From Penium margaritaceum (lineage: Eukaryota > Streptophyta > Zygnematophyceae > Desmidiales > Peniaceae), in the NCBI GenBank assembly GCA_023375785.1, contig SZWC01001177.1, positions 219,766 to 283,765 on the forward strand: DNA of 64,000 nucleotides, in the 5' to 3' direction. This document shows, in pieces, positions 33,231-44,595 of the stretch. The notes beneath the pieces are model-generated. The model saw only the letters and a program-made list of their open reading frames with translations. It was not told where the DNA came from and ran no database searches. A program made the position numbers and the translations under genes. Numbering within the stretch: position 1 is the stretch's first letter; each line of letters begins with the position of its first letter.

Positions 33231-34009
33231 TTGCTATCTTCCACGCACGTTCCTACGTGAGGTTGCTTGACGGATGGGGGATTTGGGGCCTCCGAGCACC
33301 TCTCGTCCGGCTGATGCGTCCATTTGAGCCCCCTCCACTTCTCGGTCTCCGGCTCTCGATGACCCAGCGATCATTGCTGTCGCGTCAAAGACCTCTCCAG
33401 CCCAGCCGGTTGCTACCCCTATTTCCTTACACCCCACAGGCACTCATGACTCTGTACCTTTGTCCACGAGTACTCCTGCCTTCGTGAGTGGTCCTGCCTT
33501 GACTCTTACTCCCCCAACCCCACCCTGTTCTGTGTCCCCATCATTTCACTAGCATCGCCTCACACTACATCGCCTGCCCCTTTGCCTCAGTCCTCACTAG
33601 ACGTGGTCATGCCTGAGGTGAGCCCCTTGAGCTTAGGTTACTCGTGAGAGCCCTGTGGCTGTCTTTGACCATTGGTCCGTGGAGTTCAACAAGTGTCAGA
33701 TCCCGCACCCAATCGCTGCACTCGCAACGTCGTAAATGGTGATCCTGGCAGAAAGGCCTTAGGCCTGAGTGTCCGCACAGATCACATTGAGGTACATCTA
33801 GCTTGCCCTGTAGGGCATGATCTGGTCACCCACGAGTTTTGTATTGCTTGTGATGAAATAGCTGAACTCGTGGTTGTCAGGCCCAGCTCTGAGGCCTGTT
33901 CAATTGCCACTCAGAGCTCTCCCTCTATGGTGCCTGATTCGGGCACACTAAGGGAACCTCTCTCATCAAAGGATGCAGACGCCTGACGTGCTTCCTGTGA
34001 GGATGAGCT

Positions 34010-35500
34010 TCCTTCCATCTACGAGCACGGAATTTACAAGCTAGTCGACCTTCCACCTAGGAGGAAGGCTATTTAGTTCAAATGGGTCTTCCGTAAGAAA
34101 GTGAAGACGGATGACTCAGTAGAACACCACAAGGCCCGCTTGGTCATCAAGGGGTATTCTCAGATTGAGGGCATCGATTACAATGACACCTTCGCCCTTG
34201 TCAGCCGCATGACCTCAGCTTGCGCTGTGTTTGGTGTGGTGGCTTAGCATGAGTGGAAACTGCACCAAATAGACATGAACAATGCGTTCTTCTGTGGCTC
34301 CCCGGATGAGGATATTTACCTCGCCCAACCACTAGGTTTTGAGGGTGGTGACAAGGTGTGGCGCTTGCGCAAGTCCTTGTACGGCCTCAAGCAGTCTCCT
34401 CGGTGCTAGAACTAGGAGATTACTGGCTCGTAAAGGATATGTACAGAGCGAGGCAGACCCCTCTCTCATTATCCGACGGACACGTGAGCGGTTCACCGCC
34501 ATCCTGGTCTATATGGATGACCTTCTGATTGCACACTCTTCCATGGAGGCCGTAAAGGAGGCCAAGGAGGTCCTCCAAACTGCCTATAGGATGAAGGATC
34601 TTGATCTTGGAGTGATGTTTCTTGGCATGGAGATCATGCAAGACCGTAGGCGTTGGACACTTCTGCTGCATCAAGCCCAATACGCATGTGTTTTGGGGGA
34701 GCGATTTAGTGACCTCTTTGGTGCAGTACGCTTGGCCTCCACACCTCTCGCACGTGACGGGCGGGATGCCGTGAAGGTGGAAGATCCCACACAACTGGGG
34801 GAGGTTGTGGATGTGACCTTGCACCTCCGCCTCATCGGATCTCTGATGTACGTGGCCACTACCACACGCCCCGACATTGATGTTGTCGTTAAACTCCTTG
34901 CACAGTTCTCGTAGGCTCCACATGCTAGATCTCTTGATGCGGCTGTGCGTGTTTTGTGGTACGTGATCCCCACAGCGTACCTCAGACTCTGCTTTTGTCG
35001 GTACTGTTCGGTGTTTCTTGATTGCTACAACGCCAGCGACTGGGCCTTGAGTCCAGATGGACGCAGCCGCACCGGTTACTTGTTCCTGCTTGGTGGTATC
35101 ACTGTTTCTTGGTGCAGCAGGAAATAGGACTGCATTACACGTAGCTTGTTGGAGGCAGAGTATGTTGTTTTGGGTGTATGGGCTGCTGAGGCAATATGGC
35201 TGCAGCGTATGTTCCTTGAGGTGGGCCAGACAGTGCCCGCCATTGTGCTTTGCTGTGATAACCAGAGTGCTCTTGCCATCACGGACATTTCTGGTGTATT
35301 TCATGCTCGCACAAAGCACATTACAGTTGCGCATCACTTCGTGCGTGATCTGGTGGAGCGACATGTAATCTCCGCCATATGGGTCGGCACTCACATGCAG
35401 CGTGCTGATTTCTTGACGAAGGCACTGGCGTACGGGAAATTTCTGGTGGCCATTTGTTCAGTTGGACTTTGCCCCGTGCGTGAGAGTGGTTGATTGCGGG
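34010..35500 (+). pseudogene. Copia-5 reverse transcriptase and RNase H
   Basis: Reverse transcriptase blocks (FKWVFRKK, HKARLVIKGYSQ, IDMNNAFF, LYGLKQSPRC, LVYMDDLLIA) run from 34,070 to 34,914. RNase H blocks (DWALSPDGRSRTGY, LEAEYVVLGVW, CCDNQSALAI, TKHITVAHHFVRD, RADFLTKALAYGKF) end near 35,470. Fossil; few breaks in this part. Confidence 0.92.
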
Positions 35501-35586
35501 GTGTGTCTGTGCCTGTGGCATGATTGTTTTTGCAATCATTGTTGCACTCGTTTAAGTGCTGCACGTGTATGGACATGCGTACCATC

Positions 35587-35600
35587 GGATCATGGGGGAG
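35587..35600 (+). promoter_or_regulatory. Polypurine tract of Copia-5
   Basis: GGATCATGGGGGAG directly before the LTR start TGTTGTGATT. The core CATGGGGGAG is the same as in the Copia-2, Copia-7 and Copia-10 tracts. Confidence 0.8.
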
Positions 35601-36243
35601 TGTTGTGATTTGTGACATACCTGTCGACTTGTAGAGTTTACCTTGAGCACTTGGCCGTGTTCATGCCTGTGCAGATCGCTGATGCGGACCCAGGCGGCAC
35701 CCGTGCACTGTCTGGTGTTGGAATACTAGCTTGGAGCAGACCGACGACCGTCCCAGTGTCCTGGACGCTGTCTGGGACATTTTGCAGTTTTGCTGCAGCA
35801 CGCAGGATTTTAGCAGTGGACTGGCCGTGGGCCCAACATTCATGTCTTTGCATTGTGTTTCCACCGTTTGTTGTTGGATGCATGCCTGTGACTAGTCGTA
35901 GTGTCCGGCTTGTGATTTTGCATGTCTAGGTTTAGACGACGTAGCGTTCTGACTTGTTTACGCGTAGTTACGGCCAAAACATTGTTTTTTGGCTGGTTTT
36001 AGGACAGATCTTGCACTGCCGCGTGCGACACCCGCCGTGTGCAACGGCAGGTACCTATGCCATGGAAATGTCATTTGTCATTTCTCTCTACACATGCTAT
36101 TGAAGCATTATGACACTTTATCTTGTGTCTCCTAGCCAGACCCTTGCCGTTGTGTGTACGACTTGTGACTGTTGTTACCGTCTGACAAGGCACTTACGCC
36201 TAGTCAGCGATTAAGTCACTAGAAAGCTTCCACACATACTCTA
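35601..36243 (+). repeat. Copia-5 3' LTR (type B)
   Basis: 643 bp, TGTTGTGATT to TACTCTA, followed by AAAAA. It carries the shared blocks GTTACGGCCAAAACATTG and CTAGAAAGCTTCC. Confidence 0.88.
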
Positions 36244-36329
36244 AAAAAGAAACACTTTATGCATGAGGAAATGCTCTATACAATGAAATGAGGAAAGAGC
36301 AAATGCAGATTGATGGAGAAAACTATTGG

Positions 36330-36610
36330 CGTGAAAGTCACGGTGATCTTCGGTCTTGTCGCCATGGCTCGCTGGTATGCCAGGACACTCGATGACCGCA
36401 TTGACAGTATCAGAACCAGCCAATGCGCCCTCACATTCTCTCCAGAGTTTTCTTGATGACTACGTCCTGAGGTCCATTTTATCAATGGCACTATCCTTAC
36501 TTGTTCATGATACAATGCGTAGAGTCTCTGTTTCTGCACTGGACGCTTCTTTCAATTTGTCAGTCAGACAACTGAGGAGCCCGTGCGGCCTTCTAGCTGG
36601 AAATCCTAGA
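36330..36610 (+). repeat. LTR fragment, same type as 55,077-55,335
   Basis: Aligns with 55,080-55,335 (TTGTCGCCATGGCTCGC, GACACTCGATGAC, GGTCCATTTTATCAATGG, GAGGAGCCCGT). At 55,077 that sequence follows a purine tract after RNase H, so it is an LTR. No coding part adjoins this copy. Confidence 0.75.
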
Positions 36611-36875
36611 CTAGTGCAGCGTGTTGGGGCTGCAGTATCACTGGAGTAGGCCCCACGCTGGTTGCTTTGCACTGCTGCCCCCTTCCGTTGCTCTGATTCT
36701 GTGAGTGAGAAAACTGTGCATTGAGGAGTTAGCGCCAGAAAGGCAGACAAAGCTGGAAAGAACTGATTAGTAATTGAGAATGAACAATAATGGGAGACTT
36801 GTCCAAGAACTAGCTGTCCCTCAGCTCTGTAGAGCTTATTACTCAGCCTACTAGCCAATTGGAAAAGGACGAAAA
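36611..36875 (-). repeat. Type-A LTR fragment
   Basis: Aligns loosely with 19,010-19,275 and 37,910-38,170 (TTAGCGCCAGAAAG, GAATGAACAATAATGGGAGAC, CAGCTCTGTAGAGCTTATTACTCAG). It is a piece of a type-A LTR joined directly to the LTR fragment on its left. Confidence 0.75.
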
Positions 36876-37059
36876 GCCAATATACCCCTCGTTTTGGACA
36901 ATTATCCCCATCCACCCCTACCTCGCAACAATAAGCCTCATTTGCCCCTTTGACACAGACGCGAGTTTGCAGGCATAGAAAATCAACAATATACCCCTCT
37001 TGTCTTTCAAAAGATAGCATGTCAACGTTGCATGAATGCGACGTTGATATGCTGATGTC
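36876..37059. other. Short non-coding stretch with hairpin and candidate TSD
   Basis: Contains AATATACCCCTC twice (36,879 and 36,988) and an 18-nt hairpin (37,016-37,033 with 37,036-37,053, two mismatches, loop GA). CTGATGTC at 37,052-37,059 is the left member of a possible imperfect 8-bp target duplication. Confidence 0.5.
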
Positions 37060-37872
37060 TAGGGTTGCAATATCGTAGTATTGAGAACCGCGATACTCGA
37101 GTACCGTGGTACGAGAGTACCACGGTACAAAAACCGCGGTATCATGTTTTTGTGGCAGCTCATCACTGATGCCGGTACCGGCACCGCGTTACCAATGGTA
37201 TTGGTAAATTACTGTGGTATTATACAAGTACCGTGGTACATGGTATACCAATGTATAAAACAAACATTATACCACGGTACTAAAATGTGTACCATGGTCC
37301 TAAAATGTTTACCATGGTACTGAATGCCCTTATGTTTTTCTAACACCAAAAATGAATTTCAAGCGAAAAAATGGAGATCGGTAATAGATGTCATGAACTT
37401 GGAACTCAAGTTTTTATACTCACAAAGAAACGATACACCTTTACATGATATTCACTTGTGATATTGAGATGTTTAGGTGGAGTAAAAGTTGGGGGACAAG
37501 AAATGAGGGAAGGGGAGGAGGGTGAAGTTATGAAGAGGTACTTTGGTTGAATACGGTAGTGTCTCTTGTGCTCGCTTACTTTTTAGAGCTCAATAAAAGG
37601 ACAATTAAACTTGACTGTAACTTTCAGCCTTGGAATTTTGGACCTGTTTGTCCAAAGCCCTAGTATTTTCTTACTGTCTTACTTTGGTCAAAGGTCCATG
37701 TCCTTGGTCTGTCCCTAGGACTTCGCCTATTGAATTTTTAAATTTTGAATGTCGAGGGCGAATTTGTACGTCGTAGCTTGCTTTGCACCTAGATTTGCAC
37801 GTAGATTTCCTATCCATTGCGAGGGTTTGAATGTACACTCATCCGCACTACCACGTTGACTTAGTTGTAGCG

Positions 37873-37877
37873 AATTA
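37873..37877. repeat. Target duplication AATTA, left of Copia-6
   Basis: AATTA here and at 51,116-51,120 flank the two type-A LTRs exactly, as expected for a 5-bp Copia duplication. Confidence 0.8.
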
Positions 37878-38729
37878 CAGCTGGAAACTGCTCTAGTGCG
37901 CAGGTTGGGGCAGCTGCATTGTTGATGCAGTGTGTGGGCTTCCACGCTTGTTGCTTAGTCTGCTACCCTCTCAGTCTGCCGCTCTAGAGTCTAATTCTGA
38001 GTGCTCTGGGTTAGTTACTCAGAGATGCGTGCGCCAGTGTTAGCGCCAGAAAGCAGCTGAGAACTGGAAATGACTGATTAAGAACTGACAATGAGACACA
38101 GTGGGAGACCCCTCCAAGATCTATCCTTCCCCAGCTCTATAGAGCTTGTTACTCAGTTGACCAGCCAATAAAAAAATAGCTCAATTTTCAGGCAGGCAGG
38201 TTTTCTTGGTGAGCCCTGCCAGACAGCCGACAGCCCAAAACCCGGACGTCGCCCGTTTTGCCTGAGAAGTGGACCATACCATAATACGCACGCACGCTGC
38301 GAACGCAGCCGTGCGGTCAAAATCAGCTAGAAAAACAGTAGTAAAGAGTTATAGCCACCTAAACCCTGGCGGTGTCTACTCTAGTCTCCGGTACCAACAT
38401 TGTCCGAAACTCATGAAACATGGACCCTATGCATGATGCAGCACTGCAAATGCAACAGTGCAGTCAGACACAACAGTGGACGCGTGTAGACAACAAAAGC
38501 ATTTGCAGAGAGTGCTGGCGGCACGACTGCCAAGGAGGTCCACCAATGGAGATGTACACGTAGAAGAGAAGAGAAGGCTCCAGTGAACCGCGTGTAGGCC
38601 TTAGCGTGCGTCGGCTCCACCAGACGACACTCCAGCAGCTTTGTGTCTCACCGTCAGTCATCTGCATGCTGATGTGCACAAGCCGGGAGGATACAACAGA
38701 GTACAATGAGAGATGCGTGAAAACCAACA
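37878..38729 (-). repeat. Copia-6 left (3') LTR, type A
   Basis: 852 bp, CAGCTGG to CCAACA, followed by the purine tract (minus ATGAGTCATGCGGGAT). Partner of 50,291-51,115. By eye they differ at roughly one base in eight over a 230-bp sample, so the element is old. Confidence 0.9.
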
Positions 38730-38805
38730 ATCCCGCATGACTCATAGGAACAATGTATATGTACGGGCAGAGAACATAGAGATCAAGCAGGCGGGGACAG
38801 AGAGG

Positions 38806-38808
<3 letters not shown>

Positions 38809-38885
<77 letters not shown>
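38809..38885. repeat. (GA)n microsatellite
   Basis: About 38 GA steps. It and the second run (39,028-39,154) sit on either side of a duplicated 141-bp block with a single N, so the real locus probably has one such run. Confidence 0.95.
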
Positions 38886-40367
<1,482 letters not shown>

Positions 40368-40375
40368 GCTCACAT
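40368..40375. repeat. Target duplication GCTCACAT, left of hAT-1
   Basis: GCTCACAT is repeated exactly at 44,596-44,603. In Copia-2 the same place (7,327-7,334, TTGCTCACATCCATC) has it once, which gives the empty site. Confidence 0.9.
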
Positions 40376-40480
40376 CCATGAAGACTTCGACTTACGACTT
40401 CTGGGGGTCAAGGCGGAGTCGCCAAGTCGATCAACGTCGACTTGGATGTTGACTCCAGTTGACCCCCATTTCTTTGAATT
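40376..40480. repeat. hAT-1 left terminus and subterminal repeats
   Basis: Starts CCATGAAGA, then CGACTT/AAGTCG words at about 40,387, 40,394, 40,424 and 40,438. It also contains an imperfect inverted repeat (GGGGGTCAAGGCGGAGTC against GACTCCAGTTGACCCCC). Such words are known to be transposase binding sites in hAT elements; binding here is inferred. Confidence 0.75.
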
Positions 40481-41041
40481 AGGGTTCAAATGGTGTACAA
40501 CATGGTGGGCAAGCATGTTTCCACGTTAACGACCAACAAAAAAAAAGGGGGTCGGGTCGAACCCCGAAAGACCGACTTTCGGAGCGATCTCGTGAGCATC
40601 TCGTACAAGATGCATTTAGGCTCTTTGCGGCATCGTCACATGCGCTGTCCACGCATAAGGCACACACAATTTGCATGCTGGCTCCTCTCCAAGATACTGC
40701 ATACACGTTAACAGCCAATGACAATAGTGTTATTATCTGGCACTTCCACATAGTTAGCATAGGTGGCATCCACATCACTAGACTAGATGCAATGAACAGC
40801 AGTGCATGAGCCGCACAATCTAGGCCGCAGATTACGGAGGAATGAATGGATGTTTGTCCCCCCCCCCTCCCCCCGGGCCCTTGTTCCTCGTTTAGTAGGG
40901 CAGACGGTTGTCCATTGCCTTGCTCGGCCCGACGTTCTAAGCTAAGGCCCTCTGGCCGAGGGCCTTAGCTGCACCTTGCAGTACCACCATGGAGCTCTAG
41001 CCCATCAGACGTTGGCCTTTGTGAGGTCCACCAGCACCACC
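40481..41041 (+). other. hAT-1 5' untranslated or promoter region
   Basis: 561 bp before the transposase start. It includes an A run (40,540), a C run (40,860-40,876) and a perfect 13-bp hairpin at 40,940-40,970. I see no clear TATA box. This is where the transposase promoter should lie. Confidence 0.4.
40940..40970. repeat. Perfect 13-bp hairpin upstream of the hAT-1 gene
   Basis: AGCTAAGGCCCTC, loop TGGCC, then the exact reverse complement, 71 bp before the ATG. It would fold strongly in a leader RNA. Its role is unknown. Confidence 0.85.
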
Positions 41042-41639
41042 ATGGCTGGTGGATCTCGGACGACATCTTCAGCCAGCCAGGGCACCTCCGCTGGCAGGCT
41101 CCCTGTCCTCACAGGGGATTTTCTCGTGCGTGCCCTCAGCAAGTTTTTCAAGCCAGTGCCCACAGAAGCAGGCTATCCTGGCTTCTTTTGTGGTGCATGT
41201 GGCACCACCTACTCCGGTGGCAGTGACCGCATGCGTGGTCACTATGGTGCACCCGTGGGAAACNCTCACAGGGGATTTTCTCGTGCGTGCCCTAAGCAAG
41301 TTTTTCAAGCCAGTGCCCACAGAAGCAGGCTATCCTGGCTTCTTTTGTGGTGCATGTGGCACCACCTACTCCGGTGGCAGTGACCGCATGCGTGGTCACT
41401 ATGGTGCACCCGTGGGAAACGTCAAGAAGTGCAAGTATGCCCCAGCAGCAGCACGTGCGATGCTCGGGTTGCTCCCTCTCCTGCTTCCAGACAGCTTCAA
41501 TGCTGCGGACAAGGTGTTGTTCAAGGGGGAGGGTTCAGCATGGGGTACAAGGGACAGCCCAGTCAACTGGTTGGACCTCCACCAGGCGCGGCAGCGAGAG
41601 CAGGCACGAGCAGCAGTTGGTGCGCAGCAGACGCCTGGT

Positions 41640-41676
<37 letters not shown>

Positions 41677-41879
41677 TGGCCACTTCACAGTCTTGCAATG
41701 CCCCTTCTTTCAGCCCTATCTTCACCGGCACTCCGACCTCGGCAGCCTCTCTCAGCTCAGCCAGGCAGAGCTTGATGTTGGAGCATCTCGCAAACGCTGC
41801 CAAGTCGCAGTGCCAGAAAATGATCGTCAAAATCATGGCCAAGAACGCCTTACCCATCTCCTTCTGCCGGGACTCTTAA
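41042..41879 (+). CDS. hAT-1 transposase, N-terminal part with BED zinc finger
   Basis: ATG at 41,042 lies in a strong CACCATGG context and opens a Ser/Thr/Gly-rich N-terminus (MAGGSRTTSSASQG). Next comes a BED-type finger: FFCGACGTTYSGG, then RMRGHY and a Cys after VGNVKK, the C-x2-C...H...C order. BED fingers bind transposon ends. Then follow an Ala/Leu stretch, an 11-residue Gln run coded by CAG (about 41,642-41,675) and a Ser-rich spacer. The finger is present twice because a 156-bp block is duplicated around an N at 41,264. That join also shifts the frame by one, and removing the duplicate would restore a single frame here. The frame ends at TAA 41,877-41,879; coding similarity continues beyond it. 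Confidence 0.8.
41108..41420. other. Assembly artefact: 156-bp block duplicated around a single N
   Basis: 41,108-41,263 and 41,265-41,420 are identical except for one base (CCCTCAGC against CCCTAAGC), with one N between. It looks like two overlapping contigs joined end to end. It duplicates the BED finger of hAT-1 and breaks its frame by one base. Confidence 0.85.
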
Positions 41880-41889
41880 GTGCTGGAGC

Positions 41890-43421
41890 TTGTGGAGGAT
41901 TCGCGGAAGACAACAGGGGGGTTTCAGGTTGCCAAGCAAGGACAGAGTGAAGGAGGTGATTCTCCCTGCGCTGGACAGGGAGCTTGCTGAGATGGAGGCG
42001 CCACTGCGGAGCGGCTGGGACATCTTCGGCGTCTCCCTTGGGGTGGACGAGTGGAGCGACATCCAGATCCGCCCCATCTACTCGGCCATGGCCTCCAACG
42101 CCGAGGGGGTTGCTCACCTCTTCAGCCGTGACGCACGTGGCATGGTCCGTGACGCTAACCACGTGGCTTGCGTCATTGACCAGGCCATCACTGAGGTGGG
42201 ACCTGAGAAGGTAATCGTGGTGATCACGGACAACGCAAGCACCAACAAGAAGGCGTACAAGGCTTTGCGAGAGAAGTACCCTGCAGTCTTTTTCACTCAC
42301 TGTGTCTGTCACAGTCTTGACCTGTGCTTGAAGGACTTGGGGAAGACGGAATGGGGACAGGCTGTCATAAGCAAGTGTGAGAAAGTGGTGACATTTTTCA
42401 GGAACAAGGACCTCCTGAGGTCCTGGCTGAAGTCAGAGTCCGGGGGCAGGGTGCTCCTTCCAGCTGCTGCCACACGTTTTGCATCTATCCACAGGATGCT
42501 GACCCGCCTCTTGGACATGAAGGATGTTTTGCAGAAGCTGGTGGCAAGTGACAAATGGCAGCAGATGGGAGATGGCAGGGACGCTGGCTGGAAAGCAAAG
42601 AAGAAGGAAGTGCACCGCATTTTGAGGATGGGTGTGTTCTGGCTCCAGGTGAAGGCGTTGATGAAACTCATGATGCCGTTCATGCTTTCATTGCGCAAGG
42701 CTGATGCTTCTGGCGATACTGCAGGCAATGTCTACAAGACTCTGCTGGATACAACAGAGGCTGTGCGCAAACTTGGGCTTGCACATGGACGCAAGCGTGC
42801 ACCGTGCAACCCAGCCTGGGTCAAGTTTGCATTGGAGCGGCTGAGCTGGCGGTGGGATAACCAAATGAACTGTCCTGTTTTTTCTGCTGCACGTCGTGTG
42901 TATCCGATGCACTTTGGGCACAAATTTGACGGTGACAAGAAGATGGTTGAGGCATGGAACGTGGTGGTTACGGCCCTCGTGCCTGAGAAGGATGTTGAAG
43001 CTCTTGAGAGAGAGCTAGAGGGGTTTGAGAACGCACGGGTGACGTGCGACAATGACCCCTCTCGTGCCAAGGACGTAGAGAAGGCAAAGACAGCAGTGCA
43101 GCATGTGGTGGCTGGCGACATGCCAGCTTTCCGCTGGCATGCCAGGTTCATGACAAGTCTCCCTGTTCTCCGTGCATTCTTCATGAGACTGCTCGCACAA
43201 CCTTGCAGTTTCTGGGACAACGAACACGTGTTCTCCAAGCACGAGCTGGTGCAGACAGCACGACGCAACAGGCTGAAGGTCAGCACACTGGAGCTACTGG
43301 TGCGGGTCAACGTCTGCCTCAACAAACTGTACGGCAAGAAGAAGGCACGCACCCTCACTGCCGACATCTTCAAAGCAACAGAGGACAAAGAAGCTGAGAG
43401 TGGGAGTGAAGCAGATGGAGA
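41890..43421 (+). CDS. hAT-1 transposase, catalytic core and dimerisation region
   Basis: An open frame with the hAT RNase-H-like fold (DUF659 type). Counting from the frame start: first acidic residue D53 in GVDEWSD; second D114 in VITDNASTNKKA; C-x2-H at 138-141 in CVCHSLDLCLKDL; the PAAATRFASI block at 191-200. Then comes a helical insertion. A C-terminal block holds the likely catalytic E445 (WDNEHVFSK, standing where most hATs have ERNWS) and the RRNRLKVSTLELLVRVNVCLNKL dimerisation motif. No ATG opens this frame; it continues the N-terminal part in another frame. The link crosses a TAA (41,877) and a G6 run (41,916-41,921), where one base gained or lost would explain the shift. A 48-bp intron is a weaker alternative. 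Function: cut-and-paste transposition in the nucleus. Confidence 0.9.
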
Positions 43422-44138
43422 ATTGATGATGCAGACGACGAACACAGAGAGGACTGGGTGTGGGACCCCCTCATTGCAGATGCCGGTGATGATGATGAGG
43501 TGTGGTTGGAAGAAATTGGTGCTAGTGGCGAGGGTGCTGAAGCTAGAGCAGGAGCTGCTGGTGATGTTGGTGGAGAGGACGCAGGTGGTGAGGGTGCTGA
43601 AGCTGCTGGTGCAGGAGAGGCGGCATCAGAGGAGGAGGATTCTGATGATGATGTTGAGGAGGAAATGGAGGGGGATGATGATGATAGTGAAGGGGCAGAG
43701 GAAGTAGAGGAGGTTGAGGAGGAGGAGCTGACAGCTGACAAGGAAGTTGGAAGGATTCTACAGCTTGGTGTGCGGAAGCGGAAGGATGTGGAGGCAGCTT
43801 TGGAGTTGGAGCAAACAGCAGCAACTCCTAGGGGTGACACTCAAAGTGCAGCAACAGCTGGTGCAGGTGGTGGGACTTCAACTGTGTCAAGTCCATCTAC
43901 AACAGCAGCAGCAGCATCTGCAGCTCGTCCTGCTTCTCCCAGGGCCATTGGGCAGCCTGACACATCTGGCAAGGCTGGTTCAGCCAAGGCATATGCTGCT
44001 AGGGCAGCTGCTCTGAAGACAGCTGCAGCAGCCAAGGCTGCTGCTGCAAAGGCTGCGGCTGCCAAGGCCAGTGCTAGCAAGGCTGCTGCTGCCAAGGCTG
44101 CTACTGCCAAGGCTAGCAAGAAAGCACGCAAGACCTGA
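43422..44138 (+). CDS. hAT-1 transposase, acidic and Lys/Ala-rich C-terminal tail
   Basis: The frame changes near 43,419-43,423 and continues IDDADDEHREDWVWDPLIADAG-like to a TGA at 44,136-44,138. The tail has three zones: Glu/Asp-rich with Gly/Ala (to about 43,740), a short conserved-looking stretch (ADKEVGRILQLGVRKRKDVE), and a Thr/Ser/Ala segment ending in repeated AAAAK-like units up to KASKKARKT. Such a basic Ala/Lys tail resembles histone H1 tails in composition and would suit DNA binding or nuclear import; that is inference. It is unusual beyond the dimerisation region of hAT transposases. Confidence 0.75.
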   Translation: MDDADDEHREDWVWDPLIADAGDDDEVWLEEIGASGEGAEARAGAAGDVGGEDAGGEGAEAAGAGEAASEEEDSDDDVEEEMEGDDDDSEGAEEVEEVEEEELTADKEVGRILQLGVRKRKDVEAALELEQTAATPRGDTQSAATAGAGGGTSTVSSPSTTAAAASAARPASPRAIGQPDTSGKAGSAKAYAARAAALKTAAAAKAAAAKAAAAKASASKAAAAKAATAKASKKARKT

Positions 44139-44376
44139 TGATGTGTCTACTGTGAAAGTTCCAATGCAATCTTACTTGTTCTCAAAGTTCTCAAAGTAAT
44201 TCATTGCCTCGCATTCAAGCACTTTCCACATTCAGCTTTGTTCAATGCATTCCATGAATGAGAATCCATAGGATGTTGTGGATGTATGAGAGTAGATGGA
44301 ATGAATCCAGTGGATTGTCTATAAGGCATGATGTAGAGGCAGAATGTGTACAAATGCAAGGTGGAATGGTCTAAGA

Positions 44377-44382
44377 AATAAA
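44377..44382 (+). terminator. Candidate poly(A) signal of hAT-1
   Basis: AATAAA about 240 bp after the transposase stop codon and inside the element. The flanking DNA has no other gene on this strand. Confidence 0.5.
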
Positions 44383-44499
44383 ACAGGATGGAATAGGTGT
44401 GTTGTTCTTAGTAAGTGATCCAACATGTAAGGTCAAAAACACCTGCTAAGTGACATGTTCACAATGACTAGGTGCCATTTCTGGCATGTTAGGTTCTTA

Positions 44500-44595
44500 T
44501 GCAAAAATCGACTTTGACCGACTTTTGCCAATATGGCGACGTCCGACTTTCGACTCGGACTTGGGGCCGACTTCGACTTGGAAAACTCATCATGG
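44500..44595. repeat. hAT-1 right terminus and subterminal repeats
   Basis: CGACTTTGACCGACTTTTGCC, CGACGTCCGACTTTCGACTC and CCGACTTCGACTTGG words crowd 44,508-44,582, mirroring the left end. The terminus is TCATCATGG (reverse complement CCATGATGA), followed by GCTCACAT at 44,596. Confidence 0.78.

Larger units (their letters stand above)
28470..36243 (+). mobile_element. Copia-5, Copia fossil with TSD AAAAA
   Basis: A 7.8-kb plus-strand element with two LTRs and, in order, primer site, leader, gag (30,055-31,440), protease and pre-integrase (31,870-32,470), integrase (32,500-33,200), linker, reverse transcriptase (34,010-34,914), RNase H (34,945-35,493) and purine tract. The 5-bp flanks at 28,465-28,469 and 36,244-36,248 are both AAAAA. 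It is broken, with more than ten breaks. All parts are recognisable. Confidence 0.9.
40376..44595 (+). mobile_element. hAT-1, hAT DNA transposon nested in Copia-6
   Basis: 4,220 bp bounded by an exact 8-bp target duplication, the length made by hAT transposases. The termini are CCATGAAGA and, on the other strand, CCATGATGA: short imperfect inverted repeats. Both subterminal zones are crowded with CGACTT/AAGTCG. The single gene (41,042-44,138) codes a hAT transposase with a BED finger, followed by a poly(A) signal at 44,377. The related Copia-2 sequence provides a clean empty site. As assembled, the reading frame is interrupted by one stop and about two frame changes, so it is either defective or marred by sequencing error. 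Confidence 0.93.

Noticed and set aside
36505-37020. A 171-codon minus-strand frame as a host gene
   Set aside because: It crosses two LTR fragments and the AATATACCCCTC repeat, and has no motif.
41880-41927. 48-bp intron (GT...TTTCAG) explaining the stop in hAT-1
   Set aside because: It is very short, the TAA lies just outside it, and the G6 run offers a simpler explanation by a one-base indel. Kept only as an alternative.
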